A stretch of 64,000 bases of DNA, taken from NCBI RefSeq assembly GCF_001999725.1, contig NZ_MDDP01000004.1, forward strand, positions 62,001-126,000. The letters run 5' to 3'. Made by a program: the position numbers and the translations under genes. Each line of letters begins with the position of its first letter. Positions within the stretch are counted from its first letter, which is position 1. A model generated the notes under the pieces. It did no database searches. It was not told where the DNA came from and was given only the letters and a program-made list of their open reading frames with translations. This document shows positions 8,268 through 16,383 of this stretch, one piece after another. The stretch is from Cellulophaga omnivescoria (GTDB lineage Bacteria; Bacteroidota; Bacteroidia; Flavobacteriales; Flavobacteriaceae).

Positions 8268-9113
8268 TTGAAAACAGTTAAAATAATTGGAGTTCCGGAG
8301 CATTTTAATTTACCTTGGCATTTAGCCATAGAAGAAAATGCATTTAAAGACCGAGGTATTAATTTAGAATGGACAGACATTCCTGAAGGTACAGGAAGAA
8401 TGTGCCAAATGCTTGCTGATAATGAAACAGATATAGCTATTATACTTACAGAAGGTTTAGTAAAGAGTATTACTGCAGGTACAAAAGCTAAAATAGTACA
8501 AGAATACATTGCAACACCTTTATTATGGGGAATTCATGTTGGCGCAAATAGTAAATACCAGACTATAGATGATCTTATAAATACCAAAGCAGCAATTAGT
8601 AGGTTTGGTAGTGGTAGTCATTTAATGGCGTATGTAAATGCGCAAAATGAAGGTTGGGACACCAGCAAATTACAGTTTGAGATTATTAATAACTTAGATG
8701 GTGCTGTAGAAGGATTAACAAATGGTACTGCAGATTATTTTATGTGGGAACATTTTACCACAAAACCTTTGGTAGATAATGGAACTTTTAGGAGAGTGGC
8801 AGACTGCCCTACTCCTTGGCCTTGTTTTGTAATTGCTGCAACAGATAGTTTTATTGCAAACAATTCTGGAACACTACAACATATTTTAGAAGTTATTAAT
8901 ATGTATACTGAAGAATTTAAAACCATACCAAGTATAGACCGTACACTTGCAAATAGGTACGAGCAACAATTGGGAGACATACAAGAATGGTTGTCTAAAA
9001 CACGTTGGAGCCAGTCACAACTAAACACAAAAACCTTAGAAAAAGTACAAGACACGTTGCTTTCTTTAGATTTAATAGATAAGAAACTAGACAGTAGTTC
9101 TATTTTACTATAA
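8268..9113 (+). CDS. periplasmic-binding-protein-fold protein without signal peptide (Ca3427/NMT1-like)
   Basis: This 281-residue protein has a type 2 periplasmic-binding fold. Its N-terminus shows the pattern GVPEHFNLPWHLAIEE, then IPEGTGRMCQML and DIAIILTEGLVKSI. This closely resembles the Ca3427-like branch of the NMT1/THI5 proteins. It starts at TTG directly with the first beta strand and has no signal peptide or lipobox, so it should be cytoplasmic. No ABC permease or ATPase is adjacent, so it is probably not a transport receptor. It may bind or act on a small molecule, perhaps linked to the nucleoside phosphorylase six bases upstream. The function is unknown. Confidence 0.75.
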   Translation: MKTVKIIGVPEHFNLPWHLAIEENAFKDRGINLEWTDIPEGTGRMCQMLADNETDIAIILTEGLVKSITAGTKAKIVQEYIATPLLWGIHVGANSKYQTIDDLINTKAAISRFGSGSHLMAYVNAQNEGWDTSKLQFEIINNLDGAVEGLTNGTADYFMWEHFTTKPLVDNGTFRRVADCPTPWPCFVIAATDSFIANNSGTLQHILEVINMYTEEFKTIPSIDRTLANRYEQQLGDIQEWLSKTRWSQSQLNTKTLEKVQDTLLSLDLIDKKLDSSSILL

Positions 9114-9125
9114 TAATTAGCTCAA

Positions 9126-9791
9126 TTACCATTCTATCTGTGCCTTTCCACTATCTTTTAGAATGGTATTTGCAGCACTAAAGTGTTTGTTACCAAACCA
9201 ATATCCTCTGTTTGCACTTAATGGTGATGGATGTCCGCTTGTTAAAATATAATGTTTATTTGTATCAATTAATTTCGATTTCTTTTTGGCATAACCACCC
9301 CAAAGTAAAAAAATTACACCTTCTTTTTCTTCAGATATTCTTTTTATAATAGTATCTGTAAACGTTTCCCATCCCTTTTTTTGATGACTACCTGCTTCGT
9401 GTGCTCTAACAGTTAATGTTGCGTTTAATAACAAAACTCCCTGTTCGGCCCATCGTTCTAAATTACCACTTATAGGATATGTAATGTTTAAATCGGTCTC
9501 TAACTCTTTAAAAATATTTATTAGTGACGGCGGATGTTTAATACCGTCTTTCACAGAAAAACACAATCCGTTTGCTTGGTGTGGCCCGTGATAAGGATCC
9601 TGGCCAATAATTACCACTTTAGTGTTAGACAAAGAACAATGGTTAAAAGCTGCAAAAATTTCTTTTGTAGCAGGGTAACATATAGTTGTTTTATATTCTT
9701 TAGTTACAAAAGAACTTAATTCTTTAAAATATTCTTTTTCAAACTCTGGTAAAATAATATGACTCCAACTATCTGGTATACTTGCTTTCAT
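9126..9791 (-). CDS. ung: uracil-DNA glycosylase
   Basis: This 221-residue protein is a family 1 uracil-DNA glycosylase. It removes uracil from DNA as the first step of base excision repair. The water-activating loop GQDPYHG (D65), the uracil-binding LLLNATLTV and the minor-groove loop HPSPLSA with H187 are all intact. The length matches the E. coli enzyme. It is convergent with the periplasmic-binding-fold gene, with only 12 bases between stops and no visible terminator. Confidence 0.95.
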   Translation of the reverse strand: MKASIPDSWSHIILPEFEKEYFKELSSFVTKEYKTTICYPATKEIFAAFNHCSLSNTKVVIIGQDPYHGPHQANGLCFSVKDGIKHPPSLINIFKELETDLNITYPISGNLERWAEQGVLLLNATLTVRAHEAGSHQKKGWETFTDTIIKRISEEKEGVIFLLWGGYAKKKSKLIDTNKHYILTSGHPSPLSANRGYWFGNKHFSAANTILKDSGKAQIEW

Positions 9792-9798
9792 TCTTTAT

Positions 9799-9806
9799 CA
9801 AAACTA
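9799..9806 (-). promoter_or_regulatory. -7 element for ung
   Basis: Read on the minus strand the site is TAGTTTTG, an exact TAnnTTTG match, seven bases before the start codon. This would give a nearly leaderless mRNA. Confidence 0.35.
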
Positions 9807-9857
9807 ATTAATCCACTAAAATAATATTATCTTTAAACCCTTGAAAAAATATACGCA

Positions 9858-11354
9858 TTGAAAAAATTAAAATTCCCTTCTGCACAAGCAATTTTATTAG
9901 TAATAGCAGCGCTTGTAGCTGTTTTAACTTACTTGGTCCCTGCTGGTAAGTATAATACATTAACCTATAATGAAGCAGACAATACTTTTACCATAAATAG
10001 TGGAAATGAATCTTCTACAGTATCCGCAACGCAAGAAACGTTAACTACATTGCAAATAAACATTCCGTTACAAAAATTTAAAAACGGAGATATTAGAAAG
10101 CCTATTGGTATACCGGATACATATAAAGAAATTGATGCACAGCCACAAGGTGTAGCTTCATTTTTAAAATCACCCATTAAAGGAATTATTGATGCGGCAG
10201 ATATTATTTTTTTAGTATTAATTATTGGTGGTTTAATTGCTATTATGAATTTAACTGGTGCTTTTGATGCTGGAATTGCTTGGTTGGCAAAAAAATTACA
10301 AGGAAAAGAATACATTTTAATAATTTTAGTAACCTGCTTAATTGCTTTAGGCGGAACAACTTTTGGTTTAGAAGAAGAAACAATAGCCTTCTACCCTATT
10401 TTAATTCCTATATTTTTAGCGGCTAAATATGATGCATTGGTTGCATTGGCATCTATATATATTGGGTCTTGTATAGGGACTTTGGCTTCTACTATAAATC
10501 CGTTTAGTGTTATTATAGCATCTAATGCTGCTGGCATAAACTGGACCTCTGGTATAGATGGTAGAATTATTACACTGGTACTAGGTTTAATAATTTGTAT
10601 TGCATACATAATTAGATATGCGCAACGTATAAAAAAAGACCCTACCAAATCTATTATTTACGACCAAAAAGCAGAAATTGAACAATTATTTGGATCAGAC
10701 ACTAGTAAAACTAACTTAAAGTTAACAGCAAGACTGCGTTTAATATTACTTGTATTTACCGCTTGTTTTGTTGTAATGGTTTATGGAGTATCTAGTTTAG
10801 ATTGGTGGTTTGTAGAAATGACAACGGTATTTTTAGTAGGTTCTATTATTATTGGTGTTATTGCAAAAATTAAAGAAGCACAGTTTATAGATACTTTTGT
10901 AAAAGGAGCCGGAGAATTACTAGGCGTAGCTTTTATTATAGGTATTGCTAAAGGTGTAACGGTTTTAATGCAAGATGGTGCAATTGGAGATACATTATTG
11001 TACTACGCATCTAGTGTTACTAGTGGTATGGAAAAAGGAATTTTTATTAACTCGGTAATGTTAGTCTATAGCGGACTTTCATTTTTTATACCTTCTACAT
11101 CTGGTATGGCTGTTTTAAGTATGCCAATTATGTCTCCATTAGCAGATACAGCTGGCATTGGCAGAGAAATAATTGTAAATGCTTACTTATATGGTATGGG
11201 ATTATTTAAATTTATAAATCCTACTGGATTAATACTTGCTTCTTTAGCAATTGTAAAGGTTGGTTACAATAAATGGTTAAAATTTGTATGGCCTTTGGTT
11301 GCCATTTTAACTGTCTTTTTAATGATAGTGCTTACGGTATCTGTTTATATTTAA
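9858..11354 (+). CDS. YfcC family inner-membrane transporter
   Basis: This 498-residue protein is a polytopic membrane carrier of the YfcC/C4-dicarboxylate (DcuC, ArgD-like) group. About 12 hydrophobic segments are visible. The first (residues 8-27, AILLVIAALVAVLTYLVPAG) is followed by the family's long extracytoplasmic loop (30-105). Conserved pieces include LGGTTFGLEEETIAFYPILIPIFLA and SFFIPSTSGMAVLSMPIMSPLAD. The substrate is unknown; relatives are annotated for arginine/ornithine or dicarboxylates. It starts at TTG. The gene is monocistronic and divergent from ung. Confidence 0.85.
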   Translation: MKKLKFPSAQAILLVIAALVAVLTYLVPAGKYNTLTYNEADNTFTINSGNESSTVSATQETLTTLQINIPLQKFKNGDIRKPIGIPDTYKEIDAQPQGVASFLKSPIKGIIDAADIIFLVLIIGGLIAIMNLTGAFDAGIAWLAKKLQGKEYILIILVTCLIALGGTTFGLEEETIAFYPILIPIFLAAKYDALVALASIYIGSCIGTLASTINPFSVIIASNAAGINWTSGIDGRIITLVLGLIICIAYIIRYAQRIKKDPTKSIIYDQKAEIEQLFGSDTSKTNLKLTARLRLILLVFTACFVVMVYGVSSLDWWFVEMTTVFLVGSIIIGVIAKIKEAQFIDTFVKGAGELLGVAFIIGIAKGVTVLMQDGAIGDTLLYYASSVTSGMEKGIFINSVMLVYSGLSFFIPSTSGMAVLSMPIMSPLADTAGIGREIIVNAYLYGMGLFKFINPTGLILASLAIVKVGYNKWLKFVWPLVAILTVFLMIVLTVSVYI

Positions 11355-11437
11355 TGTTCTAGTTTATGGACATTTAAAGTTTAATTAATAATGGTAATCT
11401 TTTTTTAATCTACATTTACTATTAATTTTTTTTAAAA

Positions 11438-12769
11438 ATGAGAAAGTATCTGCTTTTATTTTTACTGTGTATAACTAATTTATATTCTGTTGTTTCGCAA
11501 GATTTGTTGCAATCTGGCCCTATGGTTGGCTATTCTACAATGAAAGAAGTGTTACTTTGGGTACAAACCACTAAAGCAGCAGAGGTACATTTTGTTTATT
11601 ACGAGAAAGGAAATGCTAAACAAAGATTTACAACACAAAAGTATACTACAGAAGTCAATACTGGTTTTGTAGCTAAACTAATAGCAGATAAGGTTTTACC
11701 TGGTAAAAAATACGTGTATGAGCTGTTTGTAAATGGAAGAAAGATACAAAAAGATTACGCTATGGAGTTTGAGTCTCAACAACTATGGCAATGGAGAACA
11801 GACCCGCCAGAAGTTAACTTTGCTATTGGTAGCTGTAATTATGTAAATGAAGTGGAGTTTGATAGACCAGGAAAACCATATGGTAGCGATTTTGATATTT
11901 TTACAGCTATTCATAAAAAAAATCCAAACTTTATGCTTTGGTTGGGAGATAATACATACTTAAGAGAGCCAGATTGGGACTCTAGAACAGGTATATTTCA
12001 TAGATACACACACACAAGGTCTTTACCAGAACTTCAGCCGTTGTTAGCTTCTACACACAATTATGCTATTTGGGACGATCATGATTATGGTCTAGATAAC
12101 TCAAACAGTAGTTTTCCTTTAAAAGAAACTTCATCAGAAATTTTTAAACTATTTTGGGGTAATCCTAATTATGATGTTATTGATAAAGGTGGTATTACAG
12201 GTTCTTTTACATGGGCAGATTTAGAGTTCTTTTTATTAGATAATCGCTACTACAGAACTGCTAATACTAATTACACTACAGAAAGACAAATACTTGGTAA
12301 AACACAAATAGACTGGCTTATAAACGCCTTAACTACTAGTGATGCTCCTTTTAAGTTTGTTGTTATTGGCGGACAAGTAGTAAGTTCTGAAGCGATGTAT
12401 GAAAACCACGCTACTTTCCCTAAAGAACGTAATTACTTAATTGAAAAAATACGTGAAGCAAAAATTGAAGGTGTTGTTTTTTTAGATGGAGACAGGCACC
12501 ATACTGTATTAAGTCGTATGCAAGAAAATGATAACGTATATCCATTATATGACCTAACTTGTTCTTCATTAACAGCTGGCGCTAATACTAACAAAGAGCC
12601 TTTAAATGCTTACAAAATTGATGATACCATTGTTGGCCAACATAACTTTGGAATTTTAAATGTAAAAGGTCCACGTAAAGAACGTGAGCTTACTATTTCT
12701 ATTTTTAATAAAGATGGTGAAGAGTTATGGACTAAAAAAATTAATGAGAAAGATTTAAAGTATAACTAA
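11438..12769 (+). CDS. PhoD-like alkaline phosphatase D family protein
   Basis: This 443-residue protein has a cleavable signal peptide (RKYLLLFLLCITNLYSVVS). An N-terminal fibronectin-like region (residues 25-115) is followed by a calcineurin-like phosphoesterase core of the PhoD type. Metal-site motifs are visible in order: AIGSCNY, LWLGDNTYLRE, YAIWDDHDYG, VIGGQVV and FLDGDRHHT. Such enzymes are secreted or periplasmic phosphomono- or diesterases. No type IX C-terminal sorting domain is seen. A short AT-rich palindrome overlaps the stop codon. Confidence 0.88.
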   Translation: MRKYLLLFLLCITNLYSVVSQDLLQSGPMVGYSTMKEVLLWVQTTKAAEVHFVYYEKGNAKQRFTTQKYTTEVNTGFVAKLIADKVLPGKKYVYELFVNGRKIQKDYAMEFESQQLWQWRTDPPEVNFAIGSCNYVNEVEFDRPGKPYGSDFDIFTAIHKKNPNFMLWLGDNTYLREPDWDSRTGIFHRYTHTRSLPELQPLLASTHNYAIWDDHDYGLDNSNSSFPLKETSSEIFKLFWGNPNYDVIDKGGITGSFTWADLEFFLLDNRYYRTANTNYTTERQILGKTQIDWLINALTTSDAPFKFVVIGGQVVSSEAMYENHATFPKERNYLIEKIREAKIEGVVFLDGDRHHTVLSRMQENDNVYPLYDLTCSSLTAGANTNKEPLNAYKIDDTIVGQHNFGILNVKGPRKERELTISIFNKDGEELWTKKINEKDLKYN

Positions 12770-12785
12770 AAAGCAATTGCTTTTT
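12768..12785 (+). terminator. possible terminator after phoD-like gene
   Basis: An 18-base palindrome (AAAAAGCAATTGCTTTTT) starts at the stop codon. It would form a 7-bp stem with a 4-nt loop ending in Ts. The stem is weak. Confidence 0.45.
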
Positions 12786-12924
12786 GGTTATACTTTTATA
12801 GTATGTAATAGCTTCATTATAGTTCTAAAATACTTTCGTAGGTCGGACTAAAATTAAACTTCTCGTTTTTAATTAGAAAAGTGATACATTTTTATTTTTA
12901 AAAGTAACAGTTGCAAATAGAAAA

Positions 12925-13536
12925 TTACAACTTCACAATCTGTGCAGATGCCATAAATGAGTCTTGCATACGTTGCATACGGTCATCAAACTTAGTTCCA
13001 AAAACCAAATACTGACACTTGTTTATGCTTTCTGGTGTTCTAATTACCTCAGAAAACAGTTGTGGTTTAATTAAAAACTCAGCATCGTCTACAATAAACA
13101 ATTGTAGCACGTTTAAGTTTATACCGTTAGTATAAAATATTTTATTTAACCTTTTAGGAGTGGCAATTACAATGTCTACACCATCATAAATATCATCCCT
13201 TTGGTCGTCTATATTTTGCTCCTCATAAGCACAGTACGTACGTATAGACATCCTAAATGTAAACTTATCAAACTCTTGCTTAAGTTCTAATGCAGCCTGT
13301 TTATCCTTAACAAAAATTAATGCTCTTGGCGCGTCTTCAAACTCTTCACATTTTAATTTTTGCAATGTGCTAATAACCAAAGCTGTTGTTTTACCAGATC
13401 CTTTAGGAGCTAAACCAAATATACTTGCACCACCCTTAATTTTTGAGAGTACTTTAGACTGAAACGGTGTTGGTTCAGTTATTTTTAAACGTTCTAGAGC
13501 TTCTTTTAATTCTGGATGTATTTTTTTAAACGACAT
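12925..13536 (-). CDS. single-domain DEAD/DEAH-box helicase-like ATPase
   Basis: This 203-residue protein contains only the first RecA domain of an SF2 helicase. Motifs present are PTPFQ (Q motif), APKGSGKTTA (Walker A, residue 38 on), VIATPKRL (motif Ib) and IVDDAEFL (Walker B, DDAE instead of DEAD). It stops after FGTKFD, at the usual motif III. There is no second RecA domain with motifs V-VI, and the downstream gap to PhoD holds no remnant of one. It may bind nucleotide and RNA but should not unwind alone. The Walker A GSGKT is intact, so it does not look like a random truncation. Confidence 0.75.
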   Translation of the reverse strand: MSFKKIHPELKEALERLKITEPTPFQSKVLSKIKGGASIFGLAPKGSGKTTALVISTLQKLKCEEFEDAPRALIFVKDKQAALELKQEFDKFTFRMSIRTYCAYEEQNIDDQRDDIYDGVDIVIATPKRLNKIFYTNGINLNVLQLFIVDDAEFLIKPQLFSEVIRTPESINKCQYLVFGTKFDDRMQRMQDSFMASAQIVKL

Positions 13537-13580
13537 CTTATATTTTTTTGTAGTTGTATAGTATTTACTAAGTAACCAAT

Positions 13581-14051
13581 TTATGAAACAGTTATATTTG
13601 GTTTGTGGTCTATTTTAAAATTACATGAATTTGCTATAAAACACATTTTATTAGCTTGTTTATGTAATTCATTTGCTTTTTCTAACATTTTAGGATCTGT
13701 AATTATAACTTTTGGTTGTAAAGTTACCCCGGTAAATTTTCCGCTTCCATCTTCAGTTTCTTCCATAGTGCCAATAGCATTATCTACATAAGAATTTACC
13801 ACAATTTTATGTACAGAGCATAAATGTAAATACCATAGCATATGACAAGAGGATAAGGAAGATAAAAAAAGGTCTTCAGGATTATATTTTGTTTTATCAC
13901 CTAAAAATGAGGGATCTGATGACCCTTTAATTTCACCGTATTTGTGATTTGCTGTTATTGTATGGTTTCTATTATAAGATGTATAGTTTTGGGTACCATT
14001 ACCCTCATTACCCGTCCACGCTACTGTTATCTCGTAATTGTGTTTTTTCAT
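13581..14051 (-). CDS. OsmC family protein
   Basis: This 156-residue protein belongs to the OsmC/Ohr superfamily of thiol peroxidases. The second half has the LFLSSLSSCHMLWYLHLC helix with the family's conserved Cys. The C-terminal HKQANKMCFIANSCNFKIDH carries the second Cys. The N-terminal strand is followed by YNRNHTITANHKYGEIKGSSDPSFLGDKTKYNPEDL. Members reduce organic hydroperoxides, but some OsmC-like proteins of this type have no proven role. It lies 44 bases upstream of the one-domain helicase on the same strand. Confidence 0.85.
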   Translation of the reverse strand: MKKHNYEITVAWTGNEGNGTQNYTSYNRNHTITANHKYGEIKGSSDPSFLGDKTKYNPEDLFLSSLSSCHMLWYLHLCSVHKIVVNSYVDNAIGTMEETEDGSGKFTGVTLQPKVIITDPKMLEKANELHKQANKMCFIANSCNFKIDHKPNITVS

Positions 14052-14099
14052 TCTTATAACTACTTATTAGCTGCTATTTTATACCACACACCATAATTG

Positions 14100-14107
14100 C
14101 AAAGGTA
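14100..14107 (-). promoter_or_regulatory. -7 element for the OsmC gene
   Basis: Minus-strand TACCTTTG is an exact TAnnTTTG match about 48 bases before the start at 14051. Confidence 0.35.
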
Positions 14108-14221
14108 CACAACAATAACTATTAGGTTAACAACATACATTTTATTTTATTACAAACCTTGTATACTTTAGCAGTGTAATTAAAGAGTATATAATTTTTC
14201 ATTTTCATATAGTGTTCTCGT

Positions 14222-14257
14222 AAAAAGAGTCTTGTTTTTGCCAACAAGACTCTTTTT
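14222..14257 (-). terminator. terminator of the glycosyltransferase-menB unit
   Basis: A 15-bp perfect stem (AAAAAGAGTCTTGTT / AACAAGACTCTTTTT) with a 6-nt loop lies 23 bases past the menB stop. No plus-strand gene ends here. Confidence 0.85.
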
Positions 14258-14280
14258 CATTTAAAACACTTATACCTTAA

Positions 14281-15123
14281 TTAAGGAATCCACTTATTTT
14301 CACCAAAGTTTGGCTTACGTTTTTCTAAAAAGGCATTACGACCTTCTTTAGCTTCTTCTGTCATATACGCCAATCTAGTTGCTTCACCTGCAAAAACTTG
14401 CTGCCCTACCATACCATCATCTGTTAAGTTCATTGCAAACTTTAGCATTTTTATAGATGTTGGCGATTTTTCTAGTATTTCTTGTGCCCACTCATATGCA
14501 GTATCTTCTAACTCATCGTGTGGTATAACAGCATTAACCATTCCCATTTCATAAGCATCTTGAGCAGAGTAATTACGACCTAAAAAGAAAATTTCTCTAG
14601 CTTTTTTCTGTCCAACCATTTTAGCTAAATACGCAGAACCATAACCTCCATCAAAACTAGTAACATCTGCATCTGTTTGCTTAAATATTGCGTGTTCTTT
14701 ACTTGCCAAAGTTAAATCGCACACTACATGCAAACTATGGCCACCACCAACAGCCCAACCAGGAACAACGGCAATTACCACTTTGGTCATAAAACGTATT
14801 AAACGCTGAACTTCTAAAATATTTAACCTATGCATACCATCTTCACCAACATACCCTTGGTGACCTCTGGCTTTTTGGTCTCCACCACTACAAAAAGAGT
14901 ATACACCATCTTTACTAGAAGGCCCTTCTGCAGATAACAAAACAACACCTATAGATGTGTCTTCTTGCGCATCATAAAATGCTTTGTACAGCTCACTTGT
15001 AGTTTTTGGTCTAAACGCATTACGTACATCTGGTCTGTTAAACGCTATACGCGCTACACCATTGCACTTTTTATACGTAATATCTTCAAACTCCTGAGCA
15101 ACTTTCCACTCAATATTTTTCAT
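14281..15123 (-). CDS. menB: 1,4-dihydroxy-2-naphthoyl-CoA synthase
   Basis: This 280-residue crotonase-fold protein has the MenB signatures. NRPDVRNAFRPKT precedes the oxyanion segment CSGGDQKARG. VPGWAVGGGHSLHVVCDLTLAS and the catalytic SFDGGYGSAYLAKMVGQKKAREI follow. It closes the ring of o-succinylbenzoyl-CoA in menaquinone synthesis. The frame is open to 15171, but the ATG at 15123 gives the family-typical N-terminus (MKNIEWKVAQEFEDITYKK) and avoids overlap with the upstream gene. It lies 11 bases downstream of a glycosyltransferase gene. Other men genes are not in the window. Confidence 0.93.
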   Translation of the reverse strand: MKNIEWKVAQEFEDITYKKCNGVARIAFNRPDVRNAFRPKTTSELYKAFYDAQEDTSIGVVLLSAEGPSSKDGVYSFCSGGDQKARGHQGYVGEDGMHRLNILEVQRLIRFMTKVVIAVVPGWAVGGGHSLHVVCDLTLASKEHAIFKQTDADVTSFDGGYGSAYLAKMVGQKKAREIFFLGRNYSAQDAYEMGMVNAVIPHDELEDTAYEWAQEILEKSPTSIKMLKFAMNLTDDGMVGQQVFAGEATRLAYMTEEAKEGRNAFLEKRKPNFGENKWIP

Positions 15124-15134
15124 TTGTATAAATT

Positions 15135-16373
15135 TTAGGCTTCGTTTTTCTTTTCTTTTTCTGCTATCCATTTAGATAAGTATTTTGTACTCATCATACT
15201 ATGGTGCTGTAGTAAACTACCAATAAAATTGGCGTTTCTATGCTTTTTTATATCTTTTTGCAAAGTACTAATTTTATTAGATAATTTATCCTCTAATTTA
15301 GATTTAGCATAATACGTATTTAGAATTTGTTTTCCGTTTTTTTGAGCTTGCAACCATTTAGTTTCATTGGTATACAAGCTTATAGCAGATGCAACAAAAC
15401 TGTTAACTGTTGTTGATATATCTCCACCCCAAGGTAAAATACCTTGCATACCCTCTGCTCCTATTTGTGTGGTTACACTAGGTGTTCCGTTACGCATAGC
15501 ATCTATTAATTTACCTTTTATACCTGCTCCAAAACGCAAGGGAGCTAAATTTACTTTAGTTTGTTGCATAATTTGGTCTACATCTTTTCCCCAACCGTGA
15601 ACTAAAAACCCGGTTTTAGGGTTATGTTTTTCTGTAATTTGCTGCGGTAAATAAGCGCCATATATGTGTAGGTTTACTTCTGGTAACTCTTTACGTATTA
15701 GCGGCCAAATTTCTTTATGTAACCACAACGCAGCATCTACATTAGGCTTGTGTTTACCATTACCAATGCAAACAAAATCTTTTCTGTTTTTAAACAGCGG
15801 AAAATTAGTACTTGTACTTGTGTTTAACATAAACGGAATATGTAAAAGTAAAGAACTATCAATTTTAAAAGTATTTATTAGTAACTGCTCTTCAAACATA
15901 GAAATTATTAATGAAAAGTCGCATCTGTAAATACTTGCAATTTCTCTCTTTGTAATCTCTAATTCTTTTAAAGCTTCTTCATTAGGTTGTAATTTTCCTT
16001 TTTTAAACGCTTCTTCTCTAGCTTTACGTAAAAAATGAAGATCTTCTGTATCTAAAATTCGCAATGCATTTGGTACAACTTGTGCTACGCGCCATCCAAA
16101 TTGTTCTTCAGTTAAAAATCGATCAAAAACAACAATATCTGGATTTAGTTTTGCTATAAAACTATTAAAGCTATCACTATTTAATTTTATTTCCTGTTCT
16201 AGCACTCCTAAAGATGAAAAATCTACAGAGTACAAAGATTTTGCCGCTGTACTAGCAAATGTTACGGTATAGTTTTGCTTTTTAAAAAAGTTTATTAGCT
16301 GTAAAATTCTGCCACCTGCCGCAGTGGTGGTGGGCTCTGGCCACACAAAACCAATAAATAAAACATTTTTCAC
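15135..16373 (-). CDS. glycosyltransferase, GT4-like
   Basis: This 412-residue protein has two Rossmann-like halves of a GT-B glycosyltransferase. The N-terminus reads NVLFIGFVWPEPTTTAAGGRILQLINFF. The C-terminal half carries HKPNVDAALWLHKEIWPLI, HGWGKDV, VNLAPLRFGAGIKGKLIDAMRNGTPSVTT and an E in IGAEGM. This layout resembles the Glyco_trans_1_4 nucleotide-sugar-binding domain. Acceptor and sugar are unknown. It starts at GTG, ten bases after the helicase stop. The gene order helicase, glycosyltransferase, menB looks like one transcript of unrelated functions. Confidence 0.8.
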   Translation of the reverse strand: MKNVLFIGFVWPEPTTTAAGGRILQLINFFKKQNYTVTFASTAAKSLYSVDFSSLGVLEQEIKLNSDSFNSFIAKLNPDIVVFDRFLTEEQFGWRVAQVVPNALRILDTEDLHFLRKAREEAFKKGKLQPNEEALKELEITKREIASIYRCDFSLIISMFEEQLLINTFKIDSSLLLHIPFMLNTSTSTNFPLFKNRKDFVCIGNGKHKPNVDAALWLHKEIWPLIRKELPEVNLHIYGAYLPQQITEKHNPKTGFLVHGWGKDVDQIMQQTKVNLAPLRFGAGIKGKLIDAMRNGTPSVTTQIGAEGMQGILPWGGDISTTVNSFVASAISLYTNETKWLQAQKNGKQILNTYYAKSKLEDKLSNKISTLQKDIKKHRNANFIGSLLQHHSMMSTKYLSKWIAEKEKKNEA

Positions 16374-16383
16374 GCTAAAAGAT

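Noticed and set aside
7395-9113. Phosphorylase plus binding-fold pair as futalosine-pathway enzymes (MqnB with MqnA/MqnD)
   Set aside because: The phosphorylase has uridine-phosphorylase motifs (GDPDRV, GFYGPQGR) and the other protein the PEHF/LTEG motifs of another group. MenB in the window indicates the classical menaquinone route.
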